A stretch of DNA of 64,000 nt from an uncultured Eubacterium sp. (GCF_934295145.1 NZ_CAKRAS010000006.1:1-64000); one strand, 5' to 3'. Shown: positions 1 to 8,483, counted from the stretch's first letter. A program made the numbers and translations. Notes: generated by a model not told the origin, from the sequence alone.

Positions 1-38
1 AGTGCCACAATTAATATTTCCTCTTTCCTATTACCCAT
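1..38 (-). CDS. TetR-family regulator, N-terminal start only (cut by window edge)
   Basis: Only the first twelve codons lie in the window, reading MGNRKEEILIVA. The pattern of basic and acidic residues followed by a hydrophobic helix is typical of the first helix of TetR/AcrR repressors. A GGAGG ribosome binding site at 47-51 sits 8 nt before the ATG at 38; an in-frame ATG at 44 is too close to it. The call rests mainly on the context: a near-consensus promoter overlapped by two palindromic operators directly upstream, the usual arrangement of a self-repressing TetR gene. The rest of the gene is outside the window, so family assignment is an inference. Confidence 0.55.
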   Translation of the reverse strand, partial: MGNRKEEILIVA

Positions 39-59
39 GCACATTTCCTCCAAAATAAA

Positions 60-101
60 TAAACGACCGTTTACATCCTAATAACAGTAAACGGTCGTTT
101 A
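60..101. promoter_or_regulatory. Twin palindromic operators, probable TetR sites
   Basis: Two copies of a 14-nt near-palindrome, TAAACGACCGTTTA at 60-73 and its reverse complement at 88-101, form an 18-bp perfect inverted repeat (57-74 and 87-104). One copy lies between the -35 and -10 boxes of the promoter at 81-109; the other lies just after the expected start point. Bound repressor would block polymerase at both. Confidence 0.6.
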
Positions 102-109
102 TTTGTCAA
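81..109 (-). promoter_or_regulatory. Sigma-A-type promoter of the TetR gene
   Basis: On the minus strand TTGACA (104-109) and TGTTAT (81-86) are separated by exactly 17 nt, and the spacer is filled by an operator palindrome. Confidence 0.6.
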
Positions 110-139
110 GACTTTTCTTTTTGTTTATATTATCTCTTT

Positions 140-238
140 TTATCCAATGGTTATCGTGCCCTCTACAACCTCTTCTTTTCCTTTCAGTTCCTCAAGTGTC
201 CTTTCCTCAAGATTAAGTATCTCCAGGGTACGCCTTTT
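140..238 (-). pseudogene. Remnant of a LysR-family regulator
   Basis: Between two stop codons the minus strand encodes 32 residues including RRTLEILNLEERTLEELKG and ending EGTITIG. This resembles the linker helix and first beta strand of LysR-type regulators, where the run 'G-T-I-T-I-G' opens the effector domain. No helix-turn-helix precedes it and a stop follows at once. It therefore looks like a decayed fragment between the TetR gene and the glycyl radical operon. The match is by pattern only. The rest of 105-336 shows no gene. Confidence 0.4.
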
Positions 239-336
239 TTAATAGAATTGCTTCATCCTAGATACTAATACTGTAAAACACCTGTTTGTTATCTGTCCGT
301 TCAACTGGCACTGGATAAATATACTGCAAATGGGAT

Positions 337-1266
337 TTAAATATCGTATCCTCCAACAGAAAACCTTACGCCAGTCTCCTTCAAAACATTTTTTATCTGT
401 TGCAAATCTTCTGATTCCTGTGGTTTTAAATTCTCTGTCAAATATTCTTTTCCAATGGTTTCATATTTAGATGCGCCAAAATTGTGGTATGGAAGCACAT
501 TTAATAGCGGTTTCCCATGTAATTTTTTTACGAACTTTGCTGTATCACGTACATTTGTATCATCGTCATTTAATGTTGGAATCAACGGCAAGCGTATGAT
601 CAGCTCTTTTCCATGTTCTTCACACCACGCAGCTGCCCGTACTATATTTTCAAGAATTATTTCATTGCTTACTCCTGTAAGCGCTTTATGTTTTTCTTGG
701 TTCATGCATTTGCAATCAATAAAAGCAAGCTCTGTGTAACTAAGAATCCGTTTTAAATCTTCCCATTTTCCATAGCCACTTGTCTCAATTACAGTGTGGA
801 TACCATGATAAACACATTTTTTCAATATCTCGCTGACAAAGTCCGCCTGACCTAATATTTCACCTCCAGATAACGTGACACCACCGCCACCACGGCGATA
901 AAACATTCTATCCTCCAGAACAGCTTTTACAACTTCATCGACTGTTTTTTCTACACCAACCTGAGTGCGTGCCTGAAAAGTACATATATGTACACATTTC
1001 AGGCACTGTCTGCATTTTTCAAAATTCTGAATAACAACATGTTTTTCATCATTCCATGCAATCGCATTTTCAGGGCATACCTGAATACATTTTCCACATC
1101 CCGCACATTTCTGCGCTTTATAAGATAGCTGTATTCTCTTTTCCAGTCCATATGCATTACTGCACCATTTACAGCGCAAGGGGCATCCTTTCACAAATAC
1201 ATTGGTACGGATTCCCGGTCCATCCTCCAGCATATAATGACTGATATCGAAAATGGTACCTGTCAT
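337..1266 (-). CDS. Glycyl radical enzyme activating protein (radical SAM)
   Basis: This protein should cleave S-adenosylmethionine and abstract hydrogen from the radical glycine of its partner enzyme. The radical SAM cluster motif CPLRCKWC lies at residues 28-35. Two ferredoxin-type clusters follow (CAGCGKC and CRQCLKC with their distal CP or C). The motif GGVTLSGGE, typical of this family, lies at about residue 130. At 309 residues it is normal length for the activase class that carries extra clusters. Its ATG overlaps the stop of the preceding glycine-radical subunit (ATGA), so translation is probably coupled. It is the last gene of the unit; no clear terminator follows. Confidence 0.93.
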   Translation of the reverse strand: MTGTIFDISHYMLEDGPGIRTNVFVKGCPLRCKWCSNAYGLEKRIQLSYKAQKCAGCGKCIQVCPENAIAWNDEKHVVIQNFEKCRQCLKCVHICTFQARTQVGVEKTVDEVVKAVLEDRMFYRRGGGGVTLSGGEILGQADFVSEILKKCVYHGIHTVIETSGYGKWEDLKRILSYTELAFIDCKCMNQEKHKALTGVSNEIILENIVRAAAWCEEHGKELIIRLPLIPTLNDDDTNVRDTAKFVKKLHGKPLLNVLPYHNFGASKYETIGKEYLTENLKPQESEDLQQIKNVLKETGVRFSVGGYDI

Positions 1267-1565
1267 ACATGGTGCTCCGTACGATTAATGATATCATCCT
1301 GAACTTCTTTTCCCAGATCTGTAAAATATACGCTGTATCCGGCCACACGAACCATTAATGTCGGGTATTTTTCCGGATGTTTTTGTGCATCCAGAAGTAC
1401 CTTCTTATCCTGACAGTTAAACTGCATATGATGAATATGTTCATCACACAACGCTGTCCGGATCAATGCTGCCATCTTGTTGATTCCCTGATGTTTATAA
1501 TGTTCTTCTTCCGGATCAGGAAGTAATGCATCTATACCAACTTTTTTTACATCATAGCATTTCAT
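1263..1565 (-). CDS. Separate glycyl-radical domain subunit of a split glycyl radical enzyme
   Basis: This 100-residue protein carries the glycyl radical motif RVAGYSVYF with Gly76 as the radical site, preceded by DAQKHPEKY and followed by LGKEVQDDII. These are hallmarks of the C-terminal domain of pyruvate formate-lyase-like enzymes. Normally the domain is fused to the barrel; here it is a separate gene. The ATG at 1565 has its own ribosome binding site (AAAGGGAG, 7 nt spacing), and the large subunit stops 16 nt earlier in a different frame. About 27 N-terminal residues before the conserved part have no counterpart in fused enzymes and may form a docking segment. A TTG start nine codons upstream is possible but less likely. 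Confidence 0.85.
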   Translation of the reverse strand: MKCYDVKKVGIDALLPDPEEEHYKHQGINKMAALIRTALCDEHIHHMQFNCQDKKVLLDAQKHPEKYPTLMVRVAGYSVYFTDLGKEVQDDIINRTEHHV

Positions 1566-1581
1566 GAATAATCTCCCTTTC

Positions 1582-3840
1582 TTATTCTGCAATTAAATCA
1601 GTTTTGCTAATCCACATATTCAAAATTGTTCCATTCGTGCATGCACTGTGATTAATTTTACCATATGACTGTATCGCTGCCAGCGGACCATTCACATCCA
1701 TATGCTGTTCTGCTGAGAGTGTATCTGCTAATGGAGTTAAAGCTTTTCGTCCTGACGGAAGTGCCCAACACATCTCTCCCATTGCTACATTTGTCTGCGT
1801 TGGCTGAACTCCTGCAGAAGAATAGTTTCCGGCTCTTCCACATTTTAATGTTGCACAGTATTCTGCACAATCCTGCAAAGCTTTTGATGTAAGCATATCA
1901 ACCTCATCGATATTATTTCCATATTTTGGTGCATTGAGGCACATCTGACGAATTTCCTCATATCCTTCAAAATCTGCTTCAACAGCTTTCAACAGCTCAT
2001 CCATGGAAATCACTTTATCATCATAAACAAGCTTTTTCACTACTTCCAGAGAATCTCCCATATCAGCAACACCGGTAAGCATGTAATGTGGACCTGAATT
2101 CAGCATAGCTCCACCAGCAACAACATCGATACCTTTTTCAATTGCATTCGTTGCCATCATAGTAAAAAGAGGCATCTGATGTTCTTCTGCCAACAACCGC
2201 TCTGCTACAAGCATATGTTCCTGACACAGATTGATCTGATACTTGTACTGACGCATGAATGCTTCATAAAATTCATCGAATGTTTTAAATGTACGCGGAT
2301 CCCCGCTCTCACAACCAATTCTTGTACCGGCTCCATATCCCGGACAACCTTCCGGCAAAATACCATTTGTCAGCGTCAGACTGACTGTATTTCCAAGATT
2401 TGTAATATTTGCATTTGTATGTCCATAACAGTAGCCTTCAATTTTCGGTTCCACGCAGCCTACCGTTGTTGCACGCTCACGAATCAATTTTAACGGTAGA
2501 TTGTTTGCCCCATTCAGACCGGCACCATTATACTGAATCATGTTATAAACACTGTCGATGTCAAAGAATGACGGATGCCCCAGTCCTTCTGCTGCAAGTT
2601 TTACCGCTTCCATCAGGAAAGATTCCGGTGTCTTACTTCCAATATGTACATGTACTGCCGGTGCTGTTGTACGTGTGTCACGTGCACTTCTCAGGCAAAT
2701 ATAGGACAATAAATTCACGGCATCATTTCCATTTGCATCATAACCGCCAACACTATAACCGCCAGTCCAACGATAATAACCTCCAAAACAATGTGCCAGT
2801 CCTTCTGGAAGCAACCACGGAATGTTACAGCATTTAATATTATATTCTTCCATCCATTCCAAAGCACTCTCTACTGTTTCTACACCACTCTGAAGATCAT
2901 TCTCCAGATACGGCCATAACAGCTGATCCAAACGTCCCACATTGATACACGGCCCAGATGCTTCCACATTCAGCATCATTGTATTAAGCCATACGGCATG
3001 TAATGCTTCTGCAAAATTTTCCGGAACATCCCAACAGATTTTCTCTGCTCGTTTTCCGGCAACTCTTAATTCCTCTGCTCGTTCAGGATCTGTTTCCTGC
3101 TCTGCCTGTGCGTCTGCCGCCTGATGCAGTCGAATACCATAATCGCGGATTCCCTTGCAGACTTCCATCATTCCAATATAAAAATCCTGCTTTCTGATAT
3201 TATCCGGATCAACCAAATCAAGCTCTGATAATAATTTTTTACATTTTTCATAATATCCGCGGTATCCGATTTTAAAAAGTTCATGACAATCCGGTACAAA
3301 ATGGGAACCCGGATTTGATATATAGTTACTGCAATCTACATAACCGGAAGATAACAAAACATCCGGTTCTCTTGTCTGTGCCCGAAATTTTGAAGTTAAT
3401 GTCTTATCCTTCCAATATGGAATATGCTCATTTTTCAGTTCTTCCTTGTCTTTCGCATCAATTTTCCAGGGATCAAATAATCTGGTTTCAAATGTATCAA
3501 AATCTGACTCCAGCCAATGTGCATGTGACTCAATACTGAAATTATTGCATCGTATTTTTTCTCCCTGCCATCCAAGCAGACGCTCTCCCGGTTCAATATG
3601 GATCGGTAAGGTGCGATATACCTCCGCCATAGCAAAATATCTTTTACGAATCTGAGATTCACTCTCATGATTTTTAAAATAATTTGTAAACACACGCGTT
3701 CTCTGCATTTCCAAATTCGGTCTCGCCGCATGAAGAATTCCATTTAATTTGCGGATACGTTCGGTACAGCCTACTGCAGTAATCTGACCGGTACGCATTT
3801 CCATACCTCCCTTACTGCCTACTTCTATTATCTTTTCCAT
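1582..3840 (-). CDS. Glycyl radical enzyme large subunit, lacking the glycyl domain
   Basis: This is a PFL-like barrel protein of 752 residues. The active-site thiyl motif is GCVEP with Cys462 and Glu464, as in dehydratase, lyase and decarboxylase glycyl radical enzymes rather than in pyruvate formate-lyase itself. The PFL domain ends normally (LPSGRK, then TNGTILNMW) but the chain stops before the glycyl radical domain, which the next gene encodes. A GAGGG site precedes the ATG by 6 nt. The substrate is unknown. The neighbouring nucleobase-type permease hints at an N-heterocycle or related compound, which is inference. The enzyme needs anaerobic cytoplasm and the adjacent activase. Fused relatives are about 790-850 residues, and the two parts here sum to 852. 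Confidence 0.85.
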   Translation of the reverse strand: MEKIIEVGSKGGMEMRTGQITAVGCTERIRKLNGILHAARPNLEMQRTRVFTNYFKNHESESQIRKRYFAMAEVYRTLPIHIEPGERLLGWQGEKIRCNNFSIESHAHWLESDFDTFETRLFDPWKIDAKDKEELKNEHIPYWKDKTLTSKFRAQTREPDVLLSSGYVDCSNYISNPGSHFVPDCHELFKIGYRGYYEKCKKLLSELDLVDPDNIRKQDFYIGMMEVCKGIRDYGIRLHQAADAQAEQETDPERAEELRVAGKRAEKICWDVPENFAEALHAVWLNTMMLNVEASGPCINVGRLDQLLWPYLENDLQSGVETVESALEWMEEYNIKCCNIPWLLPEGLAHCFGGYYRWTGGYSVGGYDANGNDAVNLLSYICLRSARDTRTTAPAVHVHIGSKTPESFLMEAVKLAAEGLGHPSFFDIDSVYNMIQYNGAGLNGANNLPLKLIRERATTVGCVEPKIEGYCYGHTNANITNLGNTVSLTLTNGILPEGCPGYGAGTRIGCESGDPRTFKTFDEFYEAFMRQYKYQINLCQEHMLVAERLLAEEHQMPLFTMMATNAIEKGIDVVAGGAMLNSGPHYMLTGVADMGDSLEVVKKLVYDDKVISMDELLKAVEADFEGYEEIRQMCLNAPKYGNNIDEVDMLTSKALQDCAEYCATLKCGRAGNYSSAGVQPTQTNVAMGEMCWALPSGRKALTPLADTLSAEQHMDVNGPLAAIQSYGKINHSACTNGTILNMWISKTDLIAE

Positions 3841-3874
3841 TGTTTTCCCTCTTTTCTTCTATCCGATATTCATC

Positions 3875-3921
3875 GGCGAAACTAATCACTGTACCACTCT
3901 GTCTTTATGATCAGTTTCGCC
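3875..3921. other. Intergenic hairpin between permease and radical enzyme genes
   Basis: Arms of 14 nt (3875-3888 and 3908-3921, core GGCGAAACT/AGTTTCGCC) pair with one mismatch. No U-run follows on the minus strand, so it is more likely an RNA stability or processing element within the operon than a terminator. Confidence 0.5.
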
Positions 3922-3942
3922 ATTCATCCTCAGCTTCGCTTA

Positions 3943-5187
3943 TTAACTATTCTTTTTAGCACCAGCATTTGCTACAATTGCATATAAAACCGCTGTAACG
4001 ATCAATACTAAAAATGTACTCAGTTTAACAGCAGGAACTAATTTCAATGCAAAAGAGAGTGCCAGACCAATTATGATACAAATAACCGGACGCGCATTAA
4101 CAACCGGAAGATCTTTTTCCTCTTTTATCTCAAGTTTTCCTTTATGAACAATATAGAAATCTGTAAGCATTACAGCTACTAACGGTGCCATGATTGTTCC
4201 AATTGCAGTTACAATTGTATTAATAAAATCAACACCTGGACCATACATGATTACAAATGAGATCACGCCTGCAACCAACGGAATAATAATTGCAAACCAT
4301 TTTCTGGTAGTGTTAAATACTGCTGCAAACGAGTTGCTATACATATAATCGCATGCCGGTGTTGTATTTCCCTGTGCGATCATAACGAAAATACTTCCAA
4401 TCAGGAAGATTGCTCCACCCAGAGATGCACAGATATCTGCAAGTGTATGTACACCTGTACCCATGAATCCAACCTGGCCTACCAAGAAGCAGAGTAATAC
4501 AAAGGCAGATCCGCAAACTGCCGCAAAAATAACAGATTTTTTATTTTTGGCATCTGTAGTCAGATCAATCGCTCCTACATAACCTGCCATCCACATACCA
4601 ACCATAGTCTGTGCAATCGTTCCTATTGTGTAAGTAGTCTCTGTTGGCTGATATGCCATAAGGCCTTCCAGTCCACCTGCATGTCTGACAGATACAATAT
4701 AAATAATAACAAACAGAACAATGGCGATTGGAATACTGATATTAGAAATCAATTTAACACCATCCATTCCATAAACACCACCAATAATCGTAACAACAAG
4801 TAAAATTACCATTGCCAGTGCAAATCCAAAATTCTTATATCCTTCCGGAAAGATATTATATACTGCTTGAGCAGCATTAAATAAATCGAAGCAAGCCCAA
4901 AATGCCATACAAAATGCTACTGCAAATGAAAAAATCCGAAATCCCTGTCTTCCAAACATCTGCTTCCAGACAGCATCTTTCTTTAATCCGGTTTTATAGC
5001 CAATCATTGTTGATAATGCAATTAGCAATGCTCCAATCACGAATCCCAGAGCCATTCCTGCCAGTCCTGTAGTGAATTTTGCGCCCTGCCCTACCAGACC
5101 TCCTGTCGGTACGGCTGTAATACTGCAAAAGTAAGCCATAAATACGGCACCTAACGCCACTGGTCCTATTTTTTTTGTCTTTTCCAT
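3943..5187 (-). CDS. NCS1-family permease (cytosine/purine/hydantoin type)
   Basis: This is a membrane protein of 414 residues with about twelve hydrophobic segments. It begins IGPVALGAVFMAYFCSI and has the general layout of nucleobase:cation symporter-1 proteins such as CodB. The start was set at the ATG at 5187, 7 nt after an AAGGGAG site; a longer frame upstream lacks a good site and would cover the promoter. It is the first gene of the sigma-54-controlled unit and probably imports the substrate of the glycyl radical enzyme. NCS1 carriers move nucleobases, allantoin, hydantoins or thiamine precursors; which one applies here cannot be read from sequence. Confidence 0.8.
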   Translation of the reverse strand: MEKTKKIGPVALGAVFMAYFCSITAVPTGGLVGQGAKFTTGLAGMALGFVIGALLIALSTMIGYKTGLKKDAVWKQMFGRQGFRIFSFAVAFCMAFWACFDLFNAAQAVYNIFPEGYKNFGFALAMVILLVVTIIGGVYGMDGVKLISNISIPIAIVLFVIIYIVSVRHAGGLEGLMAYQPTETTYTIGTIAQTMVGMWMAGYVGAIDLTTDAKNKKSVIFAAVCGSAFVLLCFLVGQVGFMGTGVHTLADICASLGGAIFLIGSIFVMIAQGNTTPACDYMYSNSFAAVFNTTRKWFAIIIPLVAGVISFVIMYGPGVDFINTIVTAIGTIMAPLVAVMLTDFYIVHKGKLEIKEEKDLPVVNARPVICIIIGLALSFALKLVPAVKLSTFLVLIVTAVLYAIVANAGAKKNS

Positions 5188-5232
5188 AGTTTTTCTCCCT
5201 TCTTTGGTGTTAATTTTTATACTTCTATCATC

Positions 5233-5248
5233 TGCAAATTCTATACCA
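5233..5248 (-). promoter_or_regulatory. Sigma-54 (-24/-12) promoter of the permease-radical enzyme operon
   Basis: The minus strand reads TGGTATAGAATTTGCA, with GG and GC elements at the exact spacing of the TGGCAC-N5-TTGCA consensus. It lies about 45 nt upstream of the permease start. The activator gene next door has the sigma-54 interaction motif, which makes the match meaningful. Confidence 0.7.
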
Positions 5249-5383
5249 TTTTTTATCAAAGAGAATTTTCTGTATATTTTCACCAAAAAATCTACTATAT
5301 TTTCGCTCTGCAATCTTTCTTTTGGTAATTATGCTTATTCCTACTACTTTTTCGATTCAGATATATCTATATGCAAGAAAAAA

Positions 5384-5422
5384 GAGTGAAAAAACGCACA
5401 CTATATGTGAATTTTTTCACTC
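5384..5422 (-). terminator. Terminator of the sigma-54 activator gene
   Basis: Arms GAGTGAAAAAA (5384-5394) and TTTTTTCACTC (5412-5422) pair perfectly. On the minus strand the stem is followed by TTTTTTCTT. It also lies upstream of the sigma-54 promoter, so the inner CACA/TGTG dyad could double as an activator site. Confidence 0.6.
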
Positions 5423-5443
5423 TCGGATATTTACTTAACTATT

Positions 5444-6952
5444 CTACTCTATCTCATATCTTTTACACTTTTTCAGAAAAGTGGTTCTTTCACACCCTAA
5501 CGCCTCTGACGCCTTTTTCTTATTTCCTTCCTTAAGAATGGCCTTCTGAATCATTTGCTTTTCAAACTGTTCTACAGCCTCTTTTAACGTATATTTTTCT
5601 TCTTGACTTGTTGATACACATATTCCCGTTACTCCAAACACTTTTTGGATCTCCGAACATGTAATTCGTCCATCTTTCCCAAGAATCACCAAACGTTCCA
5701 TCATATTTCTCAATTCACGAATATTTCCAGGCCAATCATAATGGCGTAGTAACTGCATTGCATCAGCTTCTATCAAAGTAATTTTTTTATATTTCTCATC
5801 AAACTCCTCTAAAAATCTTCCAACCAAAAAGGGAATATCCTCTGCTCTGTCTCTTAGTGGCGGCAACTCCAACGGCAAAATATTTAATCTGTAATATAAA
5901 TCCTCTCTGAAATTTCCATTTCGTATTTCCTGAAGCAAATTACGGTTCGTTGCTGCAATAACACGCACATTTAACTTTATTGCCTGTTGACCGCCAACTC
6001 GATTTACTTCATTCTCCTGTAAAACTCTAAGCAGTTTTGCCTGCACCTGAAAAGGAAGTTCTCCGATTTCATCCAGTAAAATAGTTCCCCCTTCTGCCTG
6101 CTCGAATGCTCCTTTTTTTCCTCCGCGCTTTGCTCCTGTAAATGCACCTTCCTCATATCCGAACAATTCTGATTCCAACAGATCCTGTGGTATCGCTGCA
6201 CAATTGACCTTTATGTAAGGTTTATCTGCGCGACAACTATATTTCACAATTACTTTGGAAAGAAGCTCCTTTCCGGTTCCGGTTTCTCCGGTGATCAAAA
6301 CACTCACATCTGTCTGCGCTACCGTTTTCGCCAACGAAATCAAATCCCTCATCACATCACTGGTATATAAAATTTCATCATCATCAATAGTATGTGCAGG
6401 TGGTATTCCAAATTCATCTGTATTTACACGAATCTCTCCCTTTTGTAACTGCCTCAGACGATTTTCCATCTCCATAATTGATGTAACATCCCAGTCTGTC
6501 GTCATTGCATATCGTAATTTTCCGTTTTCATCCTTTACCGGAATCCCCGCTATAAATCCACGATAATCGGTAGATACCACATACCCAATGGCATTAATCG
6601 GTTTTTTCTCTTTCAGCATTCTTGGAATGACATCACACTGAATGATGTTTTCTTTTTGCAATTCAAAAATCGTTTTTCCAAGAATATACTCTTTCCTTAA
6701 CCCAGTACGTTCTTCATAAGCGGGATTGACATAGCAAACACATCCTTTATCATCCGTGACAAACAGCGTCGTATTCAGATGATCACAAATCATTTGAAAA
6801 TCTATCTGTTCCTTTTTATATTTCGCAATCATCTCAAGCATTTGTTCTGTAAATTCCAATATGTCTTCTTTTACATTATCCGAATCAGTTAACATTGTCT
6901 GTAACTGCTCTAATTTTCTTTCCAAATCATCTATACATAAAACATCTTCCAT
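5444..6952 (-). CDS. Sigma-54-dependent transcriptional activator with PAS domain
   Basis: This 502-residue enhancer-binding protein should activate the adjacent sigma-54 promoter. It has an N-terminal helical stretch, then a PAS sensor (about 55-165, including FVTDDKGCVCYVNPAYEERT). The AAA+ domain follows, with Walker A GETGTGKE, the sigma-54 loop GAFTGA, and Walker B GTILLDEIGELP. A C-terminal Fis-type helix-turn-helix ends ERTTFLKKCKRYEIE. The ATG at 6952 follows an AAAGGA site by 9 nt; an upstream in-frame ATG has no site. The PAS domain is the likely ligand sensor, possibly for the transported compound. Confidence 0.93.
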   Translation of the reverse strand: MEDVLCIDDLERKLEQLQTMLTDSDNVKEDILEFTEQMLEMIAKYKKEQIDFQMICDHLNTTLFVTDDKGCVCYVNPAYEERTGLRKEYILGKTIFELQKENIIQCDVIPRMLKEKKPINAIGYVVSTDYRGFIAGIPVKDENGKLRYAMTTDWDVTSIMEMENRLRQLQKGEIRVNTDEFGIPPAHTIDDDEILYTSDVMRDLISLAKTVAQTDVSVLITGETGTGKELLSKVIVKYSCRADKPYIKVNCAAIPQDLLESELFGYEEGAFTGAKRGGKKGAFEQAEGGTILLDEIGELPFQVQAKLLRVLQENEVNRVGGQQAIKLNVRVIAATNRNLLQEIRNGNFREDLYYRLNILPLELPPLRDRAEDIPFLVGRFLEEFDEKYKKITLIEADAMQLLRHYDWPGNIRELRNMMERLVILGKDGRITCSEIQKVFGVTGICVSTSQEEKYTLKEAVEQFEKQMIQKAILKEGNKKKASEALGCERTTFLKKCKRYEIE

Positions 6953-7071
6953 ACAAATTTTTCCTTTCTGTACTTCATACATACTCCGCTGTAAGCTGTT
7001 TCTATTATACTAATTTCAAGAACATTCCGCAATAAATACCCCATCTTCTTCAGGTAACCCAACGGTATGTA

Positions 7072-7114
7072 TTGCTTTTTTCTATTTCAAATTGTATACT
7101 CATGGTATACCAAT
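7072..7114 (+). promoter_or_regulatory. Promoter of the NCS2 permease with overlapping palindrome
   Basis: TTGCTT (7072-7077) and TATACT (7095-7100) are 17 nt apart. An imperfect palindrome, ATTGTATAC (7091-7099) with GTATACCAAT (7105-7114), overlaps the -10 box and resembles GntR-type operators. No purine riboswitch fits in the short leader before the AAGGAG site. Confidence 0.55.
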
Positions 7115-7133
7115 TTAACAAGGAGATAATGTT

Positions 7134-8483
7134 ATGAAACAGACACAGACAACTTTAGACAAGCATGGCATGCTCTATGATCTGGAAGATAAAGTCCCCG
7201 CCGGACAATCTGTCATCTATGGCGTACAGTATCTGGTTTACTTTCTTGCCGGAAGTGCCATTATGCCAGTTATCATAGGTGCATATCTTGGACTGGACCA
7301 GGCAGAAATCGCGCAAATGCTGCAGAGAACCTTTTTACTCAGTGGCGGTATTTCCATTTTGCAGGCAGTCCTCGGACACCGTTATCCGATTATTGACGGA
7401 CCTGCCGGACTGTGGATGGGGCTTCTGATCATTCTTGCAGAGACCTGTACCTCTTTCGGTCAGGATCTTGCCATTTTACGAACTAATATGGAACTTGGTA
7501 TGATCATTGCCGGTATCATGGTTATTATCGTTGCCCTGACCGGACTGGTAGATAAAATTCTTAAGGTATTTACCCCCATTGTAAACGGAACCTTTCTTAT
7601 CCTCATGGTTATGCAGATGAGCTCTACAGTTATAAAAGGTGCAACTGGTATTTCTTCTGGATACAAATCCATCCAGCCCAAATTTCTTATCGTCTTTTTG
7701 GTTACAACTGCAGTGATCTTAGTGATTAACCTGAAAGCCAAAGGATTTTTGCAGTCCATTGCAACCCTGATCGGCGTTGTATGTGGATGGATCATGGCAT
7801 ATGCGCTTGGCATTTCACCGGATTTCATTTCTTCCGGAAATGGTTTCATTGCCGTTCCACAGCCATTTGCCTGGGGAACTCCTACCATTAATCCAAGTGT
7901 TATCATTACATGCCTGATTGGTGAATTTATGCTGTTTTCCAACTTTGCAACCAGCCTTAACGGAATGTCCGAATTACTTGGAACAGAAAACACACCAAAA
8001 CAGGTAAAAAGAAGTACCGTTCTCTTTGGTTGTACCGCCATACTCTGTGGTATATTCCCGGTTACCGGATTTGTGCCATTTGCTTCTGCACCAAGTACAA
8101 CAAAACTGACACGTGTTGCTGCCAGAGGACCTTTTATCATCGGTGGACTCTTTATGATGCTTCTTGGTGTAATTGCTCCGATCTGTACATTCTTTGCAGC
8201 AATTCCGCCGGCGGTTGGATATTCTGCCATGATGATCGTCTTTGCAATGATGCTTCAACAGGGCATTCAGGAGTTTAAAAAAGTAGAACTGACCAATCGT
8301 GAAGGCTTCATTATCGGAATTTCCTTTATGATCGGTGCAGGTATCATGTTCCTGAATGCAGATGCTTTTATGACATTACCGCAGATGCTGCGCTATATTG
8401 TTTCCAACGGACTGATCATGGGATTAATCGTAGCACTCTTAATGGAACACATACTGCTACGCAAAAAATCCAAACAAGATTAG
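7134..8483 (+). CDS. NCS2-family xanthine/uracil permease
   Basis: This is a 449-residue membrane carrier of the nucleobase:cation symporter-2 family. It opens with YGVQYLVYFLAGSAIMPVII and has the central GPAGLWMG and later NFATSLNGMSELLG and TGFVPFASAPSTTKLT segments that fit the substrate-binding core. About twelve to fourteen membrane segments are visible. It stands alone on the plus strand, divergent from the sigma-54 activator, with its own promoter and a strong AAGGAG site. Purine (xanthine or urate) transport is likelier than uracil from family shape but is not certain. Its proximity to the NCS1 carrier suggests a common nucleobase theme. Confidence 0.85.
   Translation: MKQTQTTLDKHGMLYDLEDKVPAGQSVIYGVQYLVYFLAGSAIMPVIIGAYLGLDQAEIAQMLQRTFLLSGGISILQAVLGHRYPIIDGPAGLWMGLLIILAETCTSFGQDLAILRTNMELGMIIAGIMVIIVALTGLVDKILKVFTPIVNGTFLILMVMQMSSTVIKGATGISSGYKSIQPKFLIVFLVTTAVILVINLKAKGFLQSIATLIGVVCGWIMAYALGISPDFISSGNGFIAVPQPFAWGTPTINPSVIITCLIGEFMLFSNFATSLNGMSELLGTENTPKQVKRSTVLFGCTAILCGIFPVTGFVPFASAPSTTKLTRVAARGPFIIGGLFMMLLGVIAPICTFFAAIPPAVGYSAMMIVFAMMLQQGIQEFKKVELTNREGFIIGISFMIGAGIMFLNADAFMTLPQMLRYIVSNGLIMGLIVALLMEHILLRKKSKQD

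Noticed and set aside
1263..3840. Glycyl radical enzyme gap as a sequencing error or pseudogene
   Set aside because: The small gene has its own ATG, a well-spaced RBS and extra N-terminal residues, and the large gene ends cleanly. A single base error would not give this.
7081..7133. Purine riboswitch before the NCS2 permease
   Set aside because: The promoter leaves only about 27 nt of leader, too short for an aptamer.
7460..8230. A 256-codon antisense frame inside the NCS2 permease gene
   Set aside because: It is fully antisense to a well-supported membrane protein gene and has no ribosome site or recognisable domain.
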